From an uncultured Bacteroidales bacterium (GTDB lineage Bacteria; Bacteroidota; Bacteroidia; Bacteroidales; UBA932): 55,018 nt of DNA. The notes under the pieces are model-generated. The model saw only the letters and a list, made by a program, of their open reading frames with translations. It searched no databases and was not told the DNA's origin. Positions 25,047-33,446 of the stretch are shown in pieces (within the stretch, counting starts at the first letter, position 1; the number at the start of each line of letters is the position of its first letter). The stretch is from assembly GCA_946616285.1 (NCBI GenBank), contig CAMOIT010000003.1, positions 1 through 55,018 on the forward strand. Reading direction: 5' to 3'. Both the position numbers and the translations under genes were made by a program.

Positions 25047-26270
25047 TTAGTCCTCCAAAGAAACGATGAATCCCTGGCCGCTGCCGGACACCAGCCATGC
25101 GGCCGATGCGTCCTTTTTGACAACGGTCCATTTCTGCGCATCTGTGCTGCGACCGCCTTCCCTCATGCTGTCAAGGGTGGCATCGTATACGCCGCCTACT
25201 GAAATGTTGTAGGGCACTGTAAGGCTGAAAGCAAAACCGTCTTCCCAGTTCTGCACACGCGTGGTGCGGGTGCCTCCCTGTACGGACGCCACAGAAAGCT
25301 GGTCGCTGTCGGAATCAAATGTCCTGGACGAATCCATGCTTCCCTGTGATGCTCCGGTATTGGAATAGGGGCCGAAGGCTTCGGCCTTTAGGAAAACGCC
25401 CTTGTACTGGGCCGAGTAGGAAATAGAAGGCATGGTAAGGATGGTGGAACGGTCAACCACATTGGATGCCGACGCCTTGGCGCTCTTAATCATGAAATTG
25501 CCGTCAGTGTCTTCAAGAATCACGGAAAAACCTTTGCCGAACACTCCCGGTGGTACCATCACGTAGAACTGACGGTCCTGGCTTCCGCCGCACGCAAGGC
25601 TCACGGAGCTTTCGGCCGAGGGGTCCATGGAAAGGACGGGCTCCCCGCTGGCAAAGGTAATGCTGCCACTTCCGGAAAGTGCCTCGCCGGATGCAGACTG
25701 GAGGGTGATTCCGCGAAGGTTCTTGGCACCGCTGTACTTGATGGAAACAGCACCCAGCACATTCTTGAAATCGATGCTGGAAATGGACGGTGCACTTGCA
25801 ACAGCAAGGGATGCACCTGCGCCGAAGCTGCCGCTGGCATGGCCCTGTTCCGCGGGAAGGGTAACGGACAGAGTGATTCCATCCAGTTTCACGGCCGACG
25901 ATGCAGGATATACCGCGTAAAAAGGCCCGAAGCCGGAAATGGCATTCCCGGTGAACTTGCCTTTTACCGTTCCGGCCGACGAAGTCTGCAGGGTGTATTC
26001 CACTCCGGAAGGATTATCGGCATTGAAAACTTTAATCTTGTCGCCTTCCTGCCATACGACCTTGCCGCCGGAGGCAAGGGCGGTCTTTGACAGTTCATCC
26101 TGGTCCAGCGACGCCGAAATGACGATTTGTCCCAGGGTGCGTCCCTGGGCGGAAACGTCAGGGCGTTCCTCACGGAAGGAGGCTTCCTCTACCCTTTGGC
26201 AGGACACCATGGCCAGGGCCAGGACGGTTGCCGATGCAAGGGCTGTTAGTGTGCGTTTTTTCATATTCAT
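25047..26270 (-). CDS. Fimbrillin-like (Mfa/FimA-type) lipoprotein
   Basis: The 407-residue protein opens with a lipoprotein signal (KRTLTALASATVLALAMVSC). The next part is typical of Bacteroidales fimbrillin-like proteins: LDQDELSKTALASGGKVVWQ, EGDKIKVFNADN, FYAVYPASSAVKL, FKNVLGAVSIKYSG. The C-terminal 130 residues (VFLKAEAFGPYSNTG onward) match nothing I know. Starts at 26270 and 26264 are both possible. It is the first gene of the minus-strand unit with the C10 protease and Big_2 protein, with gaps of 3 and 12 bases. Whether it forms fimbriae is not shown; no fimbrial accessory genes are seen. Confidence 0.7.
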   Translation of the reverse strand: MNMKKRTLTALASATVLALAMVSCQRVEEASFREERPDVSAQGRTLGQIVISASLDQDELSKTALASGGKVVWQEGDKIKVFNADNPSGVEYTLQTSSAGTVKGKFTGNAISGFGPFYAVYPASSAVKLDGITLSVTLPAEQGHASGSFGAGASLAVASAPSISSIDFKNVLGAVSIKYSGAKNLRGITLQSASGEALSGSGSITFASGEPVLSMDPSAESSVSLACGGSQDRQFYVMVPPGVFGKGFSVILEDTDGNFMIKSAKASASNVVDRSTILTMPSISYSAQYKGVFLKAEAFGPYSNTGASQGSMDSSRTFDSDSDQLSVASVQGGTRTTRVQNWEDGFAFSLTVPYNISVGGVYDATLDSMREGGRSTDAQKWTVVKKDASAAWLVSGSGQGFIVSLED

Positions 26271-26298
26271 ACCTTAAAATTATTCACGCATATTCTGA

Positions 26299-26306
26299 CA
26301 AAGGTA
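26299..26306 (-). promoter_or_regulatory. Promoter -7 box of the C10/Big_2 unit
   Basis: The minus strand reads TACCTTTG, 28 bases before ATG 26270. It is divergent from the GH3 promoter about 50 bases away. Confidence 0.6.
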
Positions 26307-26354
26307 CATAAAAATTAGCAAATAAAAAAATGGACAGTTCTGCCGTTTTTTCAT

Positions 26355-26362
26355 TAACTTTG
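26355..26362 (+). promoter_or_regulatory. Promoter -7 box of the GH3-GH2-GH29 operon
   Basis: TAACTTTG lies 28 bases upstream of ATG 26391 and rules out the earlier TTG at 26367 as the likely start. Confidence 0.6.
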
Positions 26363-26390
26363 TAGATTGAATAAAACGATTAAGCTAACT

Positions 26391-28769
26391 ATGACCCGTA
26401 GACTCCTCTATCTGCTTGTGACTGGCGCACTTACGTTCCTTTCCTATGCTTGTTCGGAAAAGACGCCTAAGTACAAAGACCCATCCCTCTCAAGCGAAGT
26501 CCGCGCGGCCGACCTCCTGTCCAGGATGACTCTGGAAGAAAAACTCGGACAGCTTATATGCCCTTACGGCTGGCCCATGTACGAGAGAGTTTCGGACAGC
26601 GAAGTCACCATATCTGACAAATACCGCGACTTTATCAAAAACCAGCACGGTGGCATGCTCTGGGGCGCTTTCAGGGCCGATCCATGGACGCAGAAAACCC
26701 TTGAGAACGGCCTCAACCCAGCACTCGCGGTCAAGGCATACAACGCCTTCCAGCACTATGCAATAGACTCCACTCGCCTGGGTATTCCCATAATCCTGGC
26801 CGAAGAAGCCCCTCACGGGCACATGGCAATAGGCACCACCGTATTTCCCACTTCCATCGGCCTCAGCTCCACTTGGGATACAGATCTGGTGAAGCATGTC
26901 GGGGAGGTTATCGGCACCGAACTCATGGCAGTTGGCGGGAACATCGGCTACGGACCTGTCATCGACCTCAGCCGTGAGCCCCGCTGGTCCCGCGTGGAAG
27001 AGACATACGGCGAAGACATGTTCCTTACTTCAAAAATGGCTTCGGCCATGGTGGAAGGCACTTCCTCGAAGGGCGTAATCTCCACTTTGAAGCACTTCGT
27101 GGCTTATGGAGTGCCGGAAGGCGGACATAACGGCAGCCCTTCCATAATCGCCCCCCGCGACCTTGAAGAAAACGTGCTGCCCACATTCAAGGCCGCGATC
27201 GACGCTGGCGCACTTTCCGTCATGACATCCTACAACACCATCGACGGCATCCCCTCCACCTGCAACAAAGACCTCCTCACCGGCGTTCTCAGGGAGCGCT
27301 GGGGCTTCAAGGGCTTCGTGGTCAGCGACCTTGTGAGCATCGACGGCATCTGGGAAAGCCATCACGTAGCTTCGTCCAGGCAGGAAGCGGCCGAAATGGC
27401 CATTGAAGCCGGCGTGGATGTTGATCTTGGCGCCAACAGCTATCCTCTCCTTAAGGAAAGCGGCCGCGTGAGCATGGCCGACATCGACCGCGCCGTCACG
27501 AATGTACTGATGAGAAAGTTCGAGGCTGGTCTCTTCGACAATCCCTATCTGCCGGAAGAGGGTGCTTCGGCCGTTAATACTGCAGGGAACCGCGAGGTTG
27601 CCGCACAGGCCGCACGCGAAAGCGCCGTGCTGCTTAAAAACAACGGTGTGCTGCCCCTGAGGGCCGGTCTGCGCATCGCCCTGGTTGGTCCCAACGCCGA
27701 CAATATATACAATCAGCTTGGCGACTATACCGCCCCCCAGGCCCCGGAAAGCATCGTAACGATGAAGGAAGGCCTTGAGGCGGCAGGTGCAAGCGTCACT
27801 TACGTAAAGGGCTGCGCAATACGCGACACCCGCACGGACAGCATCGCCGAAGCAGTTCAGGCTGCACGCCGGAGCGATGTTGTTGTAGCTGTGGTGGGAG
27901 GCTCTTCGGCCCGCGATTTCAAGACTAAATATCTGGAAACAGCGGCCGCCGTCGTGGACGAAAATTCCGTCTCCGACATGGAGGCCGGCGAAGGCTACGA
28001 CCGCAGCACCCTGGACCTCCTGGGCCTTCAGGAAAAGCTCCTTAAAGAACTGAAAGCCACCGGGAAACCCCTTGTGGTAGTTTACATCGAAGGCCGTCCC
28101 CTCAATAAGAACTGGGCCGCTTCCGAAGCCGATGCCCTCCTCACCCTCTGGTACCCCGGTGAAGAAGGCGGCACCGCCCTGGCGGACGTCCTCCTTGGCC
28201 GCTACACCCCCGCCGGAAGGCTCCCCATCAGCATTCCCCGCAGCGTAGGCCAGCTCCCCGTGTACTACAACCGCAAGCTTCCCGTAAGCCACGATTACGT
28301 AGAAGTTTCGGCCGAACCCCTCTACCCCTTCGGCCATGGCCTGAGCTACACCACCTTCGAATATTCGAACCTTACCGTCAATAATGGGATTCTCTCGGCC
28401 TCACGGCCTCGGAATGACAAAATTGCCTCGAGCGACAATTCTGTCATACCGAGCGAAGCGAGTGTATCTCCCTTCATAACCGTCTCCCTTGACGTCACCA
28501 ACACCGGTACCCTTGCAGGCGATGAAGTTGTGCAGCTTTACGTCCGCGACCTCGTGGCCTCCACCGCACGCCCCCGCAAGCAGCTCTGCGCCTTCAAACG
28601 CGTTCGGATAGCCCCCGGGGAAACCGTAACAGTGGAACTGCCTCTGGAGCGCAGCGCCTTCGAACTTGTGAACCGCGACATGCAGCGCGTACTTGAGCCC
28701 GGCGAATTCGAGCTCCAGGCCGGGGCTTCGTCCAATGACATACGTTTAACGAAAACCATAAGTCTATAA
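26391..28769 (+). CDS. GH3 glycoside hydrolase lipoprotein (beta-glucosidase/beta-hexosidase type)
   Basis: A 792-residue exported enzyme with a lipoprotein signal (MTRRLLYLLVTGALTFLSYAC). The N-terminal GH3 barrel has SRMTLEEKLGQL, LAEEAPHGH, GPVIDLSREPRWSRVEETYG and the nucleophile motif GFKGFVVSD (Asp 313); the C-terminal GH3 domain and an FN3-like domain (DVTNTGTLAGDEVVQLYVRD) follow. Residues about 667-695 (ILSASRPRNDKIASSDNSV and on) are encoded by a GTCATACCGAG repeat element and replace a normally short linker before the FN3-like domain. The reading frame is intact. Substrate (glucoside, xyloside or GlcNAc) cannot be fixed. First gene of a four-gene unit with GH2, GH29 and DUF1573. 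Confidence 0.93.
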   Translation: MTRRLLYLLVTGALTFLSYACSEKTPKYKDPSLSSEVRAADLLSRMTLEEKLGQLICPYGWPMYERVSDSEVTISDKYRDFIKNQHGGMLWGAFRADPWTQKTLENGLNPALAVKAYNAFQHYAIDSTRLGIPIILAEEAPHGHMAIGTTVFPTSIGLSSTWDTDLVKHVGEVIGTELMAVGGNIGYGPVIDLSREPRWSRVEETYGEDMFLTSKMASAMVEGTSSKGVISTLKHFVAYGVPEGGHNGSPSIIAPRDLEENVLPTFKAAIDAGALSVMTSYNTIDGIPSTCNKDLLTGVLRERWGFKGFVVSDLVSIDGIWESHHVASSRQEAAEMAIEAGVDVDLGANSYPLLKESGRVSMADIDRAVTNVLMRKFEAGLFDNPYLPEEGASAVNTAGNREVAAQAARESAVLLKNNGVLPLRAGLRIALVGPNADNIYNQLGDYTAPQAPESIVTMKEGLEAAGASVTYVKGCAIRDTRTDSIAEAVQAARRSDVVVAVVGGSSARDFKTKYLETAAAVVDENSVSDMEAGEGYDRSTLDLLGLQEKLLKELKATGKPLVVVYIEGRPLNKNWAASEADALLTLWYPGEEGGTALADVLLGRYTPAGRLPISIPRSVGQLPVYYNRKLPVSHDYVEVSAEPLYPFGHGLSYTTFEYSNLTVNNGILSASRPRNDKIASSDNSVIPSEASVSPFITVSLDVTNTGTLAGDEVVQLYVRDLVASTARPRKQLCAFKRVRIAPGETVTVELPLERSAFELVNRDMQRVLEPGEFELQAGASSNDIRLTKTISL
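28390..28471 (+). repeat. GTCATACCGAGCGAAGCGAG repeat inserted in the GH3 gene
   Basis: GTCATACCGAGCGAAGCGAG plus TGTATCTCC occupies 28443-28471. Just upstream, GGAATGACAAAATTG (28411-28425) pairs with CAATTCTGTCATACC (28436-28450), 13 of 15 positions, around CCTCGAGCGA. The element therefore folds as a hairpin. It keeps the GH3 frame open and codes for a linker before the FN3-like domain. Confidence 0.8.
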
Positions 28770-28773
28770 CACT

Positions 28774-31700
28774 ATGATATCTTCGCTCCTTCTTCTGCTC
28801 CTCCCCTTTTGGCAGGACATGCACGTAACTTCCGTCAATGCCGATACCAGACGCACGGAAGTGATCTACTATCCCACCCGGGAAGAAGCCCTTTCCAAAG
28901 GATTCCGCGAAAGCCCCAACTATCTGGACCTGAATGGAGTATGGGACTTCAAATACTATGATGACCACCGGCTGATGCCGGAAAGCAACAAGCCTTCGGC
29001 ATGGGACAGCATCAATGTCCCCGGAAACTGGGAAGTCCAAGGCTGGGGCACGGCTATCTACACCAACCAGCCGTATGACTTCTGGCCCTCGAACCCTCAG
29101 CCGCCAATGCTCCCGGAGGCCGTTCCCGCCGCGCTTTACCACCGCAGCTTCACCGTTCCTTCAAGCTGGGACGGACGTGAGGTTTTCCTTAACCTCTGCG
29201 GCACAAAAAGCGGAACTTACGTATACGTAAACGGCAAGGAAATCGGCTACAGCGAAGACTCAAAGTCGCTTGCCCGCTTCCGCATCACCGATGCCCTCAA
29301 GGCTGGGGACAACGAACTGACTCTCAGGATCTACCGTTATACCACCGCCTCCTTCCTTGAAGACCAGGACTTCTGGAGGCTGTCAGGTATCGAAAGGGAC
29401 GTTTACCTCTCTTCAGAGGGAAGGGATACCGGTTTCGACTTCAGCGTAGTTTCCACCCTGGCCGAAGACCTTGAAACCGGCATTTTCAGCCTCAGGATGA
29501 AGGCCGACGCCCCCACGGAGGTTTCCTACGAGCTTCTGGACAAGGACGGCAAGGCCGTTGCCGACGCCTCCTTCGAGTTCAGCGGCCGCATGAACAGCGT
29601 CGCGGAAAGCATTCCCTCCGTCCGCCGATGGAGCGCCGAAACCCCCGAACTGTACACCCTTCTTCTTAGGGTAAACGGCGAATACACACGTTTCCACGTA
29701 GGTTTTCGCCGCATAGAGATAAAAACCGTGAAGGACGTTGACAAGGACGTGAAAGCCCTTCTGATTAACGGACAACCCGTAAAGTTCAAGGGCGTAAACC
29801 TGCACGAGCACAACCCTTACACCGGCCACTATGTCAACCGCGAGAACATCCTGGAAGACCTTACGCTGATGCGCCTTGCCAACATCAACGCAATACGCAC
29901 CTGCCACTACCCTCAGCCCCGCGAGTTTTATGAGCTCTGCGACTCACTTGGCTTCTACGTATACGACGAGACTAATATCGAATCCCACGGCATGGGATAC
30001 AAACTGGACAGGACCCTGGGCAATAACCCGGACTGGTACGAAAAGCACCTGGACCGCACCCTTAACCTGTACCGCCGTACCGCCAATTACCCCTGCGTAA
30101 CCATTCTCTCCCTTGGAAACGAGGCAGGCAACGGCCAGAACTTCTACAACACTTACAAAGTCCTCAAGGAACTTGAGAAAGACGGCATGAACCGTCCCGT
30201 GGTTTACGAAAGGGCCGAATACGAGTGGAACACCGACATGATAGTTCCCCAGTACCCCGGCGCCGAATGGTTCCGCAGGATGGGCGAAAAATACGCCGAG
30301 CGCCCAGTGTGCCCTTCCGAATACGCACACGCGATGGGTAACTCCACCGGCTCTCTGGACTATCAGTGGGATGCCATATACGCCCACACTCACCTTCAGG
30401 GCGGTTATATCTGGGACTGGGTGGACCAGGGCCTGTACGACGAGGAACGCGGCTGGACTTACGGCGGCGACTACGGTGAAAACCAGCCCTCGGACGCAAA
30501 CTTCTGCTGCAACGGCATAGTGAACCCGGACCGCGAACCGCATCCCGGCTACTACGAAGTCAAACACGTATACCAGGACGTTACCATCACTGGCACCGAT
30601 GTTCAGAACGGCCTGTTCGAGCTGTTCAACCGCTACTATTTCAAGGATTTGAGCGACTACGCCATCACCTGGTGGGTGGAGCGCGACGGCAAGCGCCCCT
30701 GGTACTGGAGGAAGCATAAGCTGGAGCTGAACGCCGCTCCCCAGACCGGAGAGAGCTTCAGCCTCAGGCTCCCCAACATGAAAAAAGGCAGCGAATACCG
30801 TATTTTCTTCGAAGTGAGCGCAAAGAGAGATCTCCCTCTTGTGGCAAAGGGCACAGTACTGGCCTTTGACGAAATCCTCCTCCAGGATCGCCTTGAAAAG
30901 AAGGACAGAAAGGTAAAGGGTAGCATTGAAGTAAATGACGGAGGCTCGTTCGTAACTGTCAGGAGTAATAAAGTAGAGCTCTGCTTCGACAAGACCGAAG
31001 GCATCGTCAAGAGCTGGAAAGTTGGCGGAAAAGACCTCATCGACCCCACTTTCGGCCTTAAGCCCAACTTCTGGAGGGCACCCAACGACAACGATTACGG
31101 TAACTCGGAGCCTTTACGCGCGCAGAGATACAAGCAGCCCTTCCTTCCTTCAAGCGTAAACGCTTCAGTAATAGACGGTAAGGCTGTAATCAAGCTCACC
31201 GGCAACGGAGTACGCGCAAGCGAAACCTACACCGTTTTCCCGGACGGAACCATCAAGGTAGAAGTTGAGACCGCCGGCGTAGGCACCATTCCACAATACC
31301 GTTGGTACAGGGTCGAAATCCCCCGCCTGGGCTTCCGCTTCAGGGTCCCGGACGAAGCCTTCACCTACTTCGGCAGAGGCCCCGTGGAAAACTACTGGGA
31401 CCGCAGCAGCGGCACTTTCAAGAGCATCTGGTCATCTTCGGCCGAAGACGAATTCTACCCTTACGTCAGGCCTCAGGAGACCGGCCACCATACCGAGACT
31501 TCCTGGCTGCAAATTGGCGGACTGAGCGTTCTTGAAGGGGCCGAACCCTTCGAGTTCAGCGTCCTAAGGATGAGCGTGGAGGACCTTGACTGCGAAAACA
31601 ACGTGGACCGTCCCTACCAGTGGAACTATTTCAGCGCCGACGAAGACCACTCCGACGCAGCAGGCCGGAACAGAATCCGCCGCCAGACCCATCTGAACGA

Positions 31701-31884
31701 CATTCCCGTGCGCGATTTCACCGAAGTGTGCATAGACTACCACATGACGGGCGTGGGCGGCTACGACAGCTGGGGTTCGAAGCCCGAAGACGACCGTGCC
31801 CTCTGGGCCGACGAAAGCTACTCCTACAGCTTTGTCCTTTGCCCCGGAAAGAACGCGAAGAAACTGATCAAATACGAAATATGA
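28774..31884 (+). CDS. GH2 beta-galactosidase (LacZ type)
   Basis: The 1036-residue enzyme begins with a short signal (MISSLLLLLLPFWQ) and has the GH2 order: sugar-binding jelly roll (INVPGNWEVQGWG, SKSLARFRI), Ig-like domain, TIM barrel with acid/base Glu 450 (LSLGNEAGNG) and nucleophile Glu 516 (CPSEYAHAMGNSTG), and the Bgal small-chain domain (FWRAPNDNDYGN, YFGRGPVENYWDR). It removes terminal beta-galactose. It starts four bases after GH3 and overlaps GH29 by ATGA. In a glycan locus the likely target is the galactose of complex N-glycan antennae; lactose is an alternative. Confidence 0.95.
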   Translation: MISSLLLLLLPFWQDMHVTSVNADTRRTEVIYYPTREEALSKGFRESPNYLDLNGVWDFKYYDDHRLMPESNKPSAWDSINVPGNWEVQGWGTAIYTNQPYDFWPSNPQPPMLPEAVPAALYHRSFTVPSSWDGREVFLNLCGTKSGTYVYVNGKEIGYSEDSKSLARFRITDALKAGDNELTLRIYRYTTASFLEDQDFWRLSGIERDVYLSSEGRDTGFDFSVVSTLAEDLETGIFSLRMKADAPTEVSYELLDKDGKAVADASFEFSGRMNSVAESIPSVRRWSAETPELYTLLLRVNGEYTRFHVGFRRIEIKTVKDVDKDVKALLINGQPVKFKGVNLHEHNPYTGHYVNRENILEDLTLMRLANINAIRTCHYPQPREFYELCDSLGFYVYDETNIESHGMGYKLDRTLGNNPDWYEKHLDRTLNLYRRTANYPCVTILSLGNEAGNGQNFYNTYKVLKELEKDGMNRPVVYERAEYEWNTDMIVPQYPGAEWFRRMGEKYAERPVCPSEYAHAMGNSTGSLDYQWDAIYAHTHLQGGYIWDWVDQGLYDEERGWTYGGDYGENQPSDANFCCNGIVNPDREPHPGYYEVKHVYQDVTITGTDVQNGLFELFNRYYFKDLSDYAITWWVERDGKRPWYWRKHKLELNAAPQTGESFSLRLPNMKKGSEYRIFFEVSAKRDLPLVAKGTVLAFDEILLQDRLEKKDRKVKGSIEVNDGGSFVTVRSNKVELCFDKTEGIVKSWKVGGKDLIDPTFGLKPNFWRAPNDNDYGNSEPLRAQRYKQPFLPSSVNASVIDGKAVIKLTGNGVRASETYTVFPDGTIKVEVETAGVGTIPQYRWYRVEIPRLGFRFRVPDEAFTYFGRGPVENYWDRSSGTFKSIWSSSAEDEFYPYVRPQETGHHTETSWLQIGGLSVLEGAEPFEFSVLRMSVEDLDCENNVDRPYQWNYFSADEDHSDAAGRNRIRRQTHLNDIPVRDFTEVCIDYHMTGVGGYDSWGSKPEDDRALWADESYSYSFVLCPGKNAKKLIKYEI

Positions 31885-33446
31885 GAAAGTTGGCATTATT
31901 CGCAGCCGTTTCGGCTGCAATAGCCTTCGGATGCACCTGCACCCCGCAGAACAATGAAAATACCGAGGATACCGTAATCCCGGATGTTCCTGGTGAGCCC
32001 GGAGAGCCGGAAGAGCCCGGGGAACCGGAGCCCGCCGACCCCGGCGCACCGGCAGCCTTCGGCGCAGTTCCCACCGAGGGACAGGTTGCATGGCAACAGA
32101 GGGAGATGCTTATGTTCTACCACTACGGCCAGGCTACTTTCAGCGGCTGGGATGGTGAGAATCCCACCTGCAATGGAAAGGCCTGGTCCGAAGACCTTCT
32201 TCTGAAAAACTACGCACCCACTACAATAGACGCCGGCCAGTGGGTAAGGACAGCCGCCCAGAACGGTTTCAAGGAGATAATCATCACCGCCAAGCACCAC
32301 GACGGATTCTGCCTCTGGGACAATCCGGAGAGCACCACGGATGTTGCAAACGAGAATTGCAAGAACCATACGGACGTTCTTATGGAGCTCCGCGCTGCAT
32401 GTACCATGTACGGCGTGGACATGGGCATTTATCTTTCCCCCTGGGACAGGATGATCGAAGTGGCGGGAGTGAGCACCGAAGTTTACGAAACCCGTTTCAA
32501 GAATGCTGCGAAAGACCTGATGACACGCTATGCTCCCGTCGTTGAATTCTGGCTGGACGGCAACCACGCCGGAAACTTCAACTGGACAAGCGTGAACAAT
32601 ACCATCTTCGAAGTGAATCCCCAATGCGTGATATTCTCCAACGGCGGCCCCGGCTGCCGCTGGGTAGGCAACGAGAACGGTGACGCAGCCGAAACCAACT
32701 GGGCCACCATCAACATCAAGGGACGCGGCCTGTCCCCTTCCAACCTTCCCGGCAACTATGAGAGTTACCTCGGTTCCGGTGACGAAGGCGGCGACTCCTG
32801 GTGCGCGGCAGAATGCGACTTCTCCATCCAGCAGATCGGCGACCACAACGGATGGTTCTACGGAGCCAACGATTCCAGGAAGAACGCAAGGGAGCTCATG
32901 GACCTTTATTATAAGAGTGTGGGCCGAAACGGTGTGTTCCTGATGAACGTTCCCCCGTCCGACAAAGGCGTAATCGACGCCAAGGAATTGGCCGTCATCG
33001 AGGAATTCACCCGCATGCGCAAGGAGATTTTCGACACTGATCTCGCCGAAGGAGCCACTGCAACTGCTACTTCTGTCCGCGGCGATTATGTGAAAGGATA
33101 TGGCCCCCAGAACCTTTTGGACGACGATTTCGACACCTACTTCGCCACAGACGACAATGTCACGACCGTCGACATCGAGCTTCAGTTTGAGGGCGAAAAG
33201 ACCTTCAACCGCTTTATGCTCCAGGAGTATATTCCCCTTGGCCAGAGGGTAAAATCCTTCACCGTTCAGGTTAAGAAAAACGGCAGTTGGAGCAACTGGA
33301 AGAGCGGCACCACCATCGGCTACAAGCGCATCCTCCTTGGCAACAGCGTCACCACCGACGCCGTCCGCATCCAGATCAAGACCTCTCTCGCCTGCCCCGT
33401 CCTGAGCGAAATCGGAATCTACAACGACACAGTTACAGGCCTATGA
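31881..33446 (+). CDS. GH29 alpha-L-fucosidase lipoprotein with F5/8-type C domain
   Basis: A 521-residue lipoprotein (MRKLALFAAVSAAIAFGCTC) followed by a Pro/Glu linker (PGEPGEPEEPGEPEP), a GH29 barrel (FKEIIITAKHHDGFCLWDN, VVEFWLDGNHA with the likely nucleophile Asp 226, RNGVFLMNVPPSDKG) and a C-terminal discoidin-like domain from about residue 390 (ATATSVRGDYVKGYGPQNLL, FDTYFATDD). It removes alpha-linked fucose. The acid/base residue cannot be picked without alignment. It overlaps GH2 upstream and the DUF1573 gene downstream, each by ATGA, showing a translationally coupled cassette. Confidence 0.93.
   Translation: MRKLALFAAVSAAIAFGCTCTPQNNENTEDTVIPDVPGEPGEPEEPGEPEPADPGAPAAFGAVPTEGQVAWQQREMLMFYHYGQATFSGWDGENPTCNGKAWSEDLLLKNYAPTTIDAGQWVRTAAQNGFKEIIITAKHHDGFCLWDNPESTTDVANENCKNHTDVLMELRAACTMYGVDMGIYLSPWDRMIEVAGVSTEVYETRFKNAAKDLMTRYAPVVEFWLDGNHAGNFNWTSVNNTIFEVNPQCVIFSNGGPGCRWVGNENGDAAETNWATINIKGRGLSPSNLPGNYESYLGSGDEGGDSWCAAECDFSIQQIGDHNGWFYGANDSRKNARELMDLYYKSVGRNGVFLMNVPPSDKGVIDAKELAVIEEFTRMRKEIFDTDLAEGATATATSVRGDYVKGYGPQNLLDDDFDTYFATDDNVTTVDIELQFEGEKTFNRFMLQEYIPLGQRVKSFTVQVKKNGSWSNWKSGTTIGYKRILLGNSVTTDAVRIQIKTSLACPVLSEIGIYNDTVTGL

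Noticed and set aside
18597..26270. Pathogenicity island acquired by transfer
   Set aside because: No integrase, tRNA junction or clear base-composition shift is visible around the C10/Big_2 genes.
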